Assembly: GCA_009746045.1 (NCBI GenBank) | Contig: RPFO01000312.1 | Span: 204,001-268,000, forward strand | Origin: Mesostigma viride | Taxonomy: Eukaryota; Streptophyta; Mesostigmatophyceae; Mesostigmatales; Mesostigmataceae | Direction of reading: 5' to 3' | Length of the DNA stretch: 64,000 bases | In this document: positions 41,898 to 53,800 of the stretch, piece by piece | Position numbering within the stretch: position 1 is the stretch's first letter | How the letters are laid out: every line of letters starts with the position of its first letter | Program-made: the position numbers and the translations under genes | The notes under the pieces: generated by a model | Databases searched by the model: none | What the model was told of the DNA's origin: nothing | Seen by the model: the letters and a program-made list of their open reading frames with translations, nothing else

Positions 41898-44800
41898 CCA
41901 CGCACAACCTGCACATCCCGCCCCCCCACGTACAACCGGCACGTGTTTGGTCCTGCCGCCCCACCCACCCCGTATTGGAATCCACTCGCGCAGGCGCCAA
42001 GGGCTACCCCGTGGCCGCCCTGCTTGTCAAGTACGGCGCCTCCATCGGCACCGGCGCCAACTCGCACCTGCTGGCGATGTTTGACAAGTTCACTGGAAGC
42101 CCGATGCCGGGGGGCTTGGCGGTCAGGCCCACCCCCGCACCAGGCGAGGAGATGAAGGTGAGATGGGGAAGGCCGGGTTCCACCGTTCTTGCAGCCACCA
42201 CCATTAGCCGGCATCGTGCGCCATGGAACGGCTGTCCTGCTCGTCACCAGAGGAACCCTGCTATTTCCTTATTCTATTGACCGTGAACTAATGCAGAAGG
42301 TCAAACATTTATGACTAATAAATTTACATTTGTTAGTTAACTGACTTGAACATAATGCATGGACCCTCACTCGTAGTTGGAAGTCATGCATGAATAAGTA
42401 AATAAGTACAGTGCATCGCTGCTTCATCATGCATGCATAGCCCTTACTTGTCTCCCCGAGTCGCTCCCCCTAGTTAGTGGCAACAAGGCTGTCTTCAGTC
42501 CCTCAAGAAGTGATGGCTGCCCAGCCGTCGGTGCAGAGAGTTGTGAGGACGGGGGAGGTACCGTGTCACTTTGTTGTCTATTCCTGTCCACTTTCCTCCT
42601 ACCCTGTATGTTGTCGTCCTCGTCCTCCATTCCCTCCCTGCCCCCCCCCCCAAAAAAAAATCATCTCGTCCTACCTCATGCCTCCCTCCACTTGCGCTGT
42701 TGCTGATGCAACCCTTGCATAAAGCTTTCCCGCTCTCCAACTTTCCTGCTAAGCATCCAGCTTTCCTTTGCATGTGTCTGTCGCAAAACTTCACGGGGGC
42801 CTCCCCCTCAACCCCCTCCCCCTCTCCCTGGCCTTGCGCCGCCAGCTGCCGAGTACCTTCCGCACGCGCCTGGCGCCGATTGAGGAGCAGCTGCTGACCA
42901 CGATGCGGGGCCAAGGGGAGGTCAACTTTGAGGCAGAGATGGAGTACGCGGTATGCAGGCGCGCAGCATGGGAAGATGGTCCCCACACGTGTTTGGTGCA
43001 ACTGTGGTCGCTGCTGGGCGGTGCCCATGTTGTCATGCGGGGGTTGGGGGGGGGGGAAGGGTTGGGGTTCGGGTTGGCCGGGGGTTTGGGGTTGGCCGGG
43101 GGGTTGGGTGCGGGAGGGGGGGGGGGATTTTTAGACGGCATGCACAGTGTTGTCATTTTTTGGCTGTTTCAGTATAGCTTTAGCATGGTTTGGGTGTTGT
43201 TTTTGGTGTCGTTTGGTATAGTTTCCAGTGTTGTAGCTTGCACAACAAACTAGTTTAGTTTGCAGCACAAGCACGCGCACCTCTGCCGTCGTCAGGTGCC
43301 CGCCCATCCCTCTTCGCACGGCACCCGCCCGTGCAAGGCATCCCCCTCCCGTTCCTTCCTTCCGCGGCATGGAGCTGCCCCCGTGGGGCATCCCTGCTGG
43401 GCCGGGCCACGACATGTATTCAGGATTCTTGCTCGCCTCTCCCAGAAACTCATTTATGACTCCCGCAAATATGAGCCGACCCTTCCATTTTCTTCCTCGT
43501 GGATGCATTTTCGCTGCTTGGTGTTACCGTGCGCAAAGTGTCCACCCCTCAGTTTCCTGCCTTGCTGTCTGGCTTTGTTCTTTCACACCCACGGAACAGC
43601 GCTCCATTCCGCGCGACGGATTCGTCATAGCGCACAGACTGGTCCCGACCTGCACCCCATAGGGTGCGCGCCGGCTACTCTCCTTGCTCCCGTTTCCTAC
43701 CCCTGGTGTGGTTCTTCCTCTCATACACACCCTCCATCCCCATCCCCGCGCACTGGTCGCTCTCATCCCATGCTATTTTTATACCAGTTTCCCTCTTGCA
43801 CCCTCCCTGTCCCTGCCCCTGGCATCTCCAGACTCTTTTTCACCGTCCTGAATGCCTTCTCTTCGTGCCTTCCCTACGCATCATCTTCTGGTCCATCCTC
43901 TCTTCCCACATCCTCTCGATGCGTTCACTTCCCACATCCTCTTTTGACGCATGCTCTCTTGACGCACACCCTCATGCCCCCTCTCCTCCCCCCCCAGCTG
44001 AAGACCCACCACGGCGCCTACCTCCAGTTCCTCATGGGCGTCGCCCACGAGCCAGCACCGGGCGTCTACGAGCACCGCAAGGCCGGCTCGGCTGCCTTCC
44101 GTCACGCACTGGGCTCCCTGCTGCTGCGGCTGATGGCGGAAGCCAACGTGGTGCAGCTCAGTGCACTCCTACGGTGCCTGTCTCTGGTGAGCACTCGGGT
44201 GGTTGGTCACAAAGGGTGCCTGTCTCTGGTGAGCACTCGGGTGGTTGGTCACAAAGGTTGCCTGTCTCTGGTGAGCACTCCGGCGGTGGGTCACAAAGGG
44301 TGCCTGTCTCTGGTGAGCACTCGGGTGGTTGGTCACAAAGGTTGCCGGTCTCTTTTTCAGCGAGTGGGCGGTGGGTCACAATGGTTGCCTGTCTCGCGTG
44401 AGCACATGTGCCATGGGTAAAGTTTTGGCCTGGGTAAGCGGAACGGATGGCTCCCTTACCTCGGTGCTTGTTCTCTCGCACAGGCCTGCATGCTGTTGCC
44501 AGCATTCCTGGCTGTCATGGGTATCCCCCCGATGGCATAGCATGCTGGCCTGCAACTGCCGCTTCACCATCACGGTGCCACCCCTGTGTGGCTGCCTGAC
44601 TTATCTTTTTCCCCTCCTTTCCCTCCTTCCCTTGCCCCTGCTTCTCTTTTCCCCCTTATTCTCTCTTCATCCTCTCTCTTCATCCTCTCTCTTCATCCTC
44701 TCTCTTCATCTTCTCTCTTCATCTCCTCTCTTCGTCCTCTCTTCTCTCTCCTTGCCCCTCTTCTCCCCATTTCTTGCGTCCCACATGGTCCCCCATTTAT

Positions 44801-47800
44801 CTCTTGCCCCCTTCCCCCCAGGTGGACCCCCCTATTGTGCTGCGGCTCACCCCCGCGGAGCGGGAGCAGGCCTGCCTCACGCCGCTGGTGGCCGAGGGCG
44901 AGGCAGGGCTTGTGGAGAAGCTGCTGGCAGCTGGGGCCAACCCGGACCTGGCCAAGAAAGGTGCGCGGCATGAGCGTTTGACAAGGACATAGTTAAGAGG
45001 CGGGACTGAAACATAACCCAGACCTGGCCAAGAAAGGTGTGCCGAAGCAGGGCATCACATTTCGTTACGTTGAATCTCATGACTGCGTCAGATGGTGCCA
45101 ATCAAGGTACCGTTAATACACAATGAGGAGTGAGGGCGCCCAATTAGGACGTAACCAGGAAATAACCAGGAGGTAAGCCGGATGTAAGCAGGACGTGACC
45201 AGGGTGTAAGCAGGATCTGGCCAACAAAGATGCGCAAGGAAGCTTTGGTGCAGGCGCACAAGGATGTAGGCATGCGTGTGGGTGCTCTGGGAAGTTCTGA
45301 AGGGTTGTTATGAGAAGAGTACAACCAATTGAGCCTTCTTGGGGCGCTCGACTCATCCCGGATTCCCAGCACTCACCGGGGGATGCCCTCTGTCGATTGG
45401 TAGTGGAACTGGGGTGCAAGTTCCTGTTTTCTCCCGAGCACTTTTTTCTTGGCTGGGTTTGACCATGGTTCTCTCGTGGTCCCGATGTGCAGCCTGGTTC
45501 TCTCGGCCCAGCTCAAATGGCATAACTGTTTGGTGAGCAGGAAATCCCGATTTACCCCTGCTGCCGAAATAACCGGCCTCTTCACCTTGGACATAATCAA
45601 CCCACCTATCCACCCACTTCAGACGTGCCTGCCCTGTTGTGCCACCCCTGTCTGACCACCCCTGTCTGACCAAACCTGCTTGACCACCCCTATCTTATCA
45701 CCCTGCTTGATCACCCCTGCCTTACCACCCTTGCCTGACCGCACCTGTCTGACCAAACCTGCTTGACCACACCCTTATCTCGCCTCCACCCCCGCAGGCG
45801 GGCTGGCCCCCCTCCACGCGTCGGTCCGGTCCATCGCCTCCTGGTCCATCCCCATGGCCTCGCTGCTGCTGAGCTTTGGCGCCGACGTGAACCTGGAGGT
45901 TCCCCCCTCGGGCGACACGCCGCTGCACGTGGCCGCGCGCATCAGCAACATGCCCGCGGTGGAGCTGCTGCTTGCGCACGGAGCGGACCCCGTGATCACC
46001 AACAGCGCGAGGGAGGCGCCCGCAGATATAAAGACGGCCAGCCGCGCGGTCAAGAAGGTGGGCTGGATGCATTCACAAAGGTGGCGGTGGTGGGCAAGAT
46101 GGTGGGTGGGGTCTATTCACGAAGGTGGGGGGGGTGGCCAGGACGCAGAGCGTGTTTCGTAGACTTGGATATGAATGATTCTGAGTGTGGGCGAGATGTG
46201 AGGAGGTGGTGGCCGTGGTGGGTTGGGTCAGGTCAAGAACGTGGGGTGGGTTAAAAAGCCCGGATTGGATGTTCCTTAGTGTGGAAAACAAGGGGATCAG
46301 GGGGAGGGCATGAAGGCAATGGTTGGGGCGAGATTGAAGGTGGGCATGTGTTGTGAAAGAGGACGGGCAAGGAGGTGGGTCGGGTCAGGCCGGGCGGGGC
46401 CAGGCCGGGCCGGGCGGGGCGGGGCAGGGCGGGGCGGGGCGGGGCGGGGCGGGGCGGGGCGGGGCGGGGCGGGGCGGGGCGGGGCGGGGCGGGGCGGGGC
46501 GGGGCGGGGCGGGGCGGGGCGGGGCGGGGCGGGGCGGGGCGGGTCAATTATCAGATGGAGGGTGGTCAACAAGGTCGTGGCGGGTTCGAAGGTGAGTGAT
46601 TGAAGAGGTGAGTGGAGGTTATTCAAGACGTTAGTGGGGGTTCTAAAGATGTTAGTGAGGGTGATTGAGGATGTGAGGGGCGGTGATAAAGAAGGTGAGG
46701 TTAGGTGGCCGGTATGAGGAGTCAATAGTGACGCTGCGTGTGTGTGCATGCCCAAGGTTCCCCTCTGTCAGCCCGGAGGCGTGAGGTGAACATTTTGCAT
46801 ACGCATCATTCGCTCCCATATGGTGGCTCCTGGTGGGAAACAAGAGTAGCCTATACAATGCCATGTATTGGCTAGCGGTGTTGGGTGGATGCCGGCAACG
46901 CGCTGCCACATGGTAGCGGATGTGGCGGGCACAGGGCAGGGATGACCTTGCGCTGTGTGTTGAGAATCCGGTGGTGTGGGGTGGAACCCCCTTGGCTGTC
47001 CTCTGGCCTGGACATATCCTAAAACAATTTTGGAGTCCTCGCACTGACATTGTCCCCTGTTGGACCCCACGCCCACCCTTCCCCCAATAAGAATATGCTG
47101 TAAAGCATGTCTGGCCATGGTTCTTTAGAAGTGGCCTCACTATTTCACGGGCCCTGCCGGCTCCTGCCGTTGCCCTTTTTGTGTCCTGCCACGCCCCATG
47201 AACTCTTGCCCTGGCCCCATACCCCACGACCCATGAACTCTTGCCCGATGCCCCACGCCCCACGAACTCTCGCCCCCTGCCCCACGCCCCATGAATCCTT
47301 GCCCATGCCCCATGCCCCTTTCCATGCCCCCTCCCGCGCCCCGCAGGTGCTGCTGGCGGCTCAACGTGACCGCGAGAAGGCCATCAAGGCGGAGCGCGAG
47401 AAGCGATCCAAGGAGAAAAAGAAGAAAAAGAAGAAGGAGAAGGGTGCAAAGGACCGCGACGACGCGGGGGGGGGCGACGAGGACGGCGGGGAGGAGGAGG
47501 GAGAGGTGGGTGCATGGTCCAGGCATGGATGTGGCAGGACTGCAGGAGGGAGGGGGGGGTGGCAATGACATGGCTTAGGCAGTAGGGGCACAGAGGTGGG
47601 TGGCCAAATTGTAGGTGTGCGATGAGGAGTTTAAGTTGGTTAATCATGACGTTTGATGGACGTGGTGGGTCAACAGGGATGTCTGCTGAAAGGAACTGAC
47701 GGCAGGTACTTGCGGGCGAGGGGCCAAGTGTGCGCCCCCAAGGTTTTATGGATGGATGCCAAGTAACGGGCTACTTGGTATGAGGATGGGGCCGTTGAGC

Positions 47801-50800
47801 AGCACATTCAGGAAGCTGCCTTGTAGCTGTTCACTTTCGCCCCTGTAATGTGTCCTCAGCCCCACATGAATGAGTGAGTATGGACATAACGGTGGCTTGA
47901 TGGATCTGCAAACCGATGGCGGTCTCCACCAAGTCTACCAGTCAGTAGGTGACTCGCGTGCCATGTGCTCAAGCACGTCACGGAGCGCTTTTGTCCCATT
48001 CGCGCTTTCTCCATATGACGAAGAGACTGTCGATTCCTTCACGTGAGGCACGAACAAGTCTGCCAATGGGATCATTATATATCATTATTTTGTGATAAAA
48101 TTTTATATTTTTTTAAAAATAAGGTATTGACCAAGGTATGGGGCCGCATGGACGCTGATCCTTGGCACACGGCCTCATGCTTGCCTGCAGGGCGTGGATG
48201 TGCCGGTCAAGCCGGTGGTGCGCGCCCAGGAGGCCTACGTCAGCCCCCTGGACCGCCTGCTGCGCCACATCAATGCGGCCATTGACGCGCTGCCACGAGT
48301 GCGCGCCGAGATGGCGGTGGCGGCCGCGACAAGGGCTGCCAAAGGGGAGGAGGGCGAGGGGGCTGACGGTTCGCCTTCAGGTGGGTGTGGGCGAAGAGCT
48401 GGCGGCCTGCCCGGTACTTGTGGTTGGAGGCATGAGGGGGTTGCACAATGTGGAGGTGTTCGTGCAGATCGTATTGTCCTTGGTTTACTTTTTGTTGGAG
48501 GCATAGGGCTTTGCACAATGTAGAGGTGCTTGTGCAGAGCGTATTCACTATTGTTCCTGTTTTGCTCGTGGCAGACATATTTTTACCGTCCTTATTTGGC
48601 TGTCACCCGGCCCAACTTCCCGTGAAGAGCCCAAGAATTCCTGTTTACCCTTTCTCCACCTGTATGCATTAAGAAAGGTTTTTTGCAAATCATCCCTTTC
48701 GCTCACACCTTCATCCAGCATCCCTGGCTGTGCATTGTTTCTTAGGAGCACGCTCGCAGGCAGTTGTTGCCGGGTCATGTGCCAGCGGTGCATGGATTTA
48801 GAACGGGGTGGCGTATGCTGGCTTGTATGCACAGTTTCCAAGGGAGGGCGCCAGGGGGTTGGGGTGGAGGGCTGGCGGCAGGGTGGGGGAGCGATCCTCA
48901 CCAGCAATCGTAGGGGCCTTTCGCTACCGCCGGCTGGTCCAAGTCACCGCGTTAGTGGTGTGCGCGCGCTTGACGAGTAGGGTACCGTTGGTTGAGGAAA
49001 AAACGTAGTTGAGTTCCCTCAACAAGGTTTCCCAACAGGTTGTGGGGTTGCATGGCTAAGCGTTAGTGTTGTCTATACGCAAGCATGGTTGGTTGGCTGG
49101 TTGGTCGGCCGGGCGGGTGGTTAGTTGGTTGGCTGGGCGGGCGGATGGCGTGGCGTGGCATCTGATGGGGTTGCTCGTTGCGCGCCTGCGTCGATGCATA
49201 CAGGACGGACCAGCGAGGTTTCCAGCCGGGCACCGAGCGACGTGCAGCACAAGGGGGCCGAGGGCGCGGCGGGGCGTGACGTGAGCAGCAGCGCCTCCGA
49301 TGACGACAGCGAGGACAGCTCGGAGGAAGGCGAGGGGGAGGAGGGGACAGAGACCAGCGCCAGCGAGGGCGGCAGCAACCGGGGCGAGCCGCCAGCCGAC
49401 GCGGCCGCGGTTGCGGCTCGTGGTGCGGATGCCAGCAAGGAGGGAAGCCTCCGTGCGCGCAGGCGGCATGCGCCGCCCGGGCTGACGCTGGTCCCCTCGG
49501 TCAGCTCGCACAAGAGGCCTCACGGGCCGCACCCACCGGTGCCCCCTCCCTGGGAGGTGGAGGACCAGCCGTGGGAGATGGAGATCACGCAGCACGCGCG
49601 CAAGCAGGTGGGCGGGGTGGCTGGTGACATACATTCCCCCCCGAAAGCCGCCTCTCTTCTTCCGTGTTGCTAACACTGATCCCGTCTTTGTCTTTGTCAG
49701 TGTTTAGATTAGTGGCGTTTGCTCGCCAAATGTGGCTGTGTAGCGCCTGTTTTAGCAAATTGTGGCGATATCACCCCCAAATGACAGTTCCCAAGACGCC
49801 ACAAAGTGGCGCTGCTGTGCTACTTGGCGATTGCTGGTCGCCACATAATGGCCGCGTTGAATCGAAAGCTACTACCTAGTGACGCCACACTTGGCTGTGT
49901 CAATCTGAGCTCCAGCCGGCTCTCCGCCGCAAGTCTCCCTAGTAGTACTAGGAGTAGCTTCCGCCAGTCAACAATGGCCCAGTGCCCCGTGGCTGTCGAC
50001 TCGCGTGCGATGGTCGCCTGACGCTCACTAGCTGACTGGCCAGTAGCGGGAGTTGTTGTTGTTGTTGTTGTTGTTTGTTGTTGTTGTGTCCCACGCCGCA
50101 CATGGGCAGCAGAGAATCTATAGTGGCCGAGGGCCGGATATATATTTAGTATCGGTGGGAGTAGAGTTACAGAGTAAGGGCCTCAGTGTCCCCTGTCCAG
50201 AGACCCGCCCGCCAGTGGCAGGTGACAGGTTTAGAAGGGACTCAAGGGAGCATTGTGTGACCAGGGAAGCAAGTTGACTCGCCTGCCCGCCAGTCGCCAC
50301 ATGTGGCGGAGCCTAGCCCAAATTTTATTGGCTGAAAGCCACAAATTGGCCGAGCCAAAGCTAGTTTCCGTAGTTCAATATGCCACATGGCACTTAGCGC
50401 AAAAACCTTAATCGAATTGCTGGTCTTTGTTTGGATGCGTATGTTGGCTTGGCTTGTAGGTGCTTGTTGTGTGTGTGGGGGGGGGGGGGGAAAGGGGGGG
50501 GGGAGGGGGGGGGGGCTCGCAATCCTTTACCTCCACCCCAGCGGATCCCCATGTGCGGCCGAGAGATAGGATGGAGAGCATCAGCGGCATGTGAAGCGTA
50601 TTGAATGGTCGGATTTGTTCTTTGGTCCTTTTCCTTATTTGCTTCTGAAGTGCTCCACCCGTGCTTGCTCTCGGCAGCTGGGCGTCTCCAATCGGATGTG
50701 CTGGCGGCGGTAGGTGTTCTTCTTTTCCTCGTCCTGCTGCCTTCAACCAAGCGAATGTCTGAGCCATCGACCCACTAGCCAATCGACCTGCCGACCAACC

Positions 50801-53800
50801 CCTGGTTACCGAACGACCGAGCCGTTGATCAACCCACCCCTCCACCGTCATTCTTCAGGCTCTCGTGGCTGGGTTGCCCTCACCCCCCTCACCTGTCATG
50901 ACCTGCCCTCACCCCCCCCCGTCCACCCTACCCGCCCTCACCCGCCCTTGCCCGCCCTCACCTGCCATGACCTGCCCTCACCGCCCCTCCCCCTCCCTTC
51001 CCCGCCCTCACCTGCTCTCCCCCGCCCTACCCCCCCCTCATCCGCCCTTACCCGCCCTCACCTGCCATTGCCTGCCCTCACCGCCCCTCCCCCTCCCTTC
51101 CCCCCCTCTTCCCCTCATGCCTGCAGTGGGAGCGGCTGGACTACGTGCTCAAGCGTGCGGTGAGCGAGAAGCTGCTGCAGCTGGCGATGGGCCACTGGGT
51201 GATCGGCAAGAGCGCGCGCCTGGCCAAGCGCGTGCGGCACGAGGGGCTCAAGGGCAGCGTGGTGCTGCTCAAGGCCAAGTTCAGCAAGCAGCATGTGAGC
51301 GATGAATAGAATCACGCACAGCAAACAGCGTGTGGGCTATTATGTAGGTCAAGTTCAGCAAGCAGCATGTGTTCTATGAATGGAGTCAAGTTCAGCAAGC
51401 AGCATGTGAGCGATTAACAGGATCGAGCGCAGCAAGCAGCATGTGAGCTATGAATAAGTGAACGCAACAAGCAGCGCGTGAGCTGTAAACAGGCCCAAAC
51501 CCAGCGCGCAAGCTCTTTCTTCCCCGACAGTCTTCCTTTACTTTCGTTATCCCCTGCTAGAGTGCTCTTGCCCGCTTACATGCTCTTGGCCGATAATCAG
51601 CCATTTTGCCTGACAACTTTTCTCTGGTCCCCCCACTGCCCCGCTCAACCCTTCTCCTCCTTCCATGGGCCTCCTGAGTTAAATTCTCCTCAGCTTTTTT
51701 GCTGCTTTTTTTCTGTCTACTTTTTGCTTGAGGCGCCAATTAAATGTTTTTGTTCTTTCAACCCCCCTTCCCCCCCCCCCCCCCCCCCTGCAGGGTGGCG
51801 GCCGCATCCTGTGGGAGCGCGCGATCTCGTTCAGTGCGCGCACGTCCCTGTTCAGCGAGATCATCCGCGTGTGGGCCATCGTGGCCGACCACGATCAGCT
51901 GTCGGCCAACATTCAGATGGTGGCTGACAGCCATGTCAAGGGCCAGCGGGCGCTGCTGCAGCAGCACCTGCGCAGCGTGGGGGGGGGGACACGCAAGGTG
52001 GCGGCGGAAGGCAGCGCGGCGGAGGGCGGCACGCTCCCGGGGATGATCACCATCCCCCGCACGTTTAAGTGCATATCGGAGGAGCTCCTGGTGCACGCGG
52101 TGCTGGACGGCGTGCCAGGTGGCAGGGCGGGGGCATTCAACCCGGTCACGGCACCGCCAACAAACGGTCAGTTGGTGCTGCGTGCGTTGTTGGCATCCAG
52201 CCCGATGTGGTGGGGCCCGAGGCAGTTGCAGAGCGTGTGGCGGGGCCGGTACTAACGCTTTTTGGGACTGTGACTGTAGCACATGGCTTGATGGAACCCG
52301 CACTGGAATATCCCCCAGGCCTACCTTTTGTGGGCAGGCGCTTGCACTTGGTAATGAGTACACCTGGACCCATCCACACCTACCTTGGCGCGGGTGGGCA
52401 TGGATGGATCCGGGTGTAGCGCGTGGCGGTGGGCGGTGCGTTAGGAACTATTCTAGAGAGATAGTTGTACTTCTATAGTATACATAGTAGTCGCATACGT
52501 ACTGTGGAGCGCTTGTTAGCATTTTGGGCGGTAGTGTTGGATTGCCTCGTTCCAGGTTTTGGGCAGAATCTTAGTGTGCAGTTGGTGGTGTTGTCTCGCA
52601 TGCAGCCGTACCATCAGGAGCCTCATTGGACGCAAGTATTGTGTAGGCATGGCGTGTAGAGTTGCTCATTGAGGCACCGGTAGCTTGTATACATAGAAGC
52701 GTCATCGTTCCAGCCGGTCAGGTCCAGTGTGCGGTCGCACTGTGTCGGGGTGCACCTGTCGGACCTTTCTTTTCATACCTTCCTGCCCGTCTCTGGGGCT
52801 GCTTCGCTGCTCTCGCCTTGCGCCATGTCATCTTTCATTGCTTGTTTCACGGCGCCATTCCACTGTTCCTTTGTTCCGCTAAGTAAGCTCGTTTTACTGT
52901 CCCCTCTTCCCCTGAGCAACCTTTGTGTTATTGTCCCTTCTTTCCATATGCATTGTCATTTCATTATCCCTTCTTCCCCTTAGTAAGCTTGTTTTACGGT
53001 CCCTTCTTCCCCTAAGCAACCTTTCATCGTCCCTTCTTCCCCTAAGCCACTTCGTTTCATCCTCCCTTCTTCCCCTAAGCAGCCTCGTTTTAGTATGCCT
53101 TCTTTCCATAAGCAACCTCGTTTTGCTGTCCCTTTTTTCCCTAAGCAACCACATTTCACTGTCCCTTCTTTTCCCTCGGCATGGCGCCAGGTGGCGTAGA
53201 CGCATCCCCCGACACGATCAAGCTGTACCACCCCGCCACCCCCAGCCACGACGCCTACACGCTGCTCAAGTTTTACACCATCTCCAAAGGATTCCTTGCC
53301 TCTGTCCTGGAGACCGAGGAGGGGGTCGCCGAGTGGCGGCCAGCGGGGGGCAAGGCTGCGGGCGAGGCGCGGGGTGTAAAGCTTGCGCGGGGGCCGCACG
53401 CGCCGCGCGAGTTCCCGTTCCGCGTGACGGAGTCGGAGCACAAGGTGGGTGGTTTGTTGGCAGTGAAGGGTGCGGGATGGTGGGTGGTTTGTTGCTGGTG
53501 ACGGGGGCAAGATGGTGGGTGGTTTGTTGCTGGTGACGGGGGCAGGATGGGGGTAGATGGGCCGGGAGAATGGGGTACAAATACGGTGTGCAAATACGGC
53601 AGAGTGACTGCATCGGACCAAAAGGTGGGGCGGCGGTGGGGATATTGTATGAAGTATGAGATTTTGGGCTGAGTGAGCGTGCTGGAATGCTAGTGGTGAT
53701 GAAGACTGGGTGACGGAGCACACGAGGGAAATGCGGCGCTGGTGATGGTGGCGGATGCAGGGTTCGGGATGCAAGTAGATCGGGCGATGCAGATGAGGAG

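Noticed and set aside
36924-42247. Frames of 1,480-1,770 codons across the pentamer array on both strands
   Set aside because: TTGTG, TTGCG and TTGGG contain no stop codon in any of the frames used, so length is automatic. The products are five-residue repeats and the true gene's exons flank the array.
43260-44420. 386-codon plus-strand frame ending in [14 protein letters not shown] repeats
   Set aside because: It crosses intron 7 and exon 8 in the exon 8 frame and then reads intron 8 repeats. Only 43998-44186 has family homology and good splice sites.
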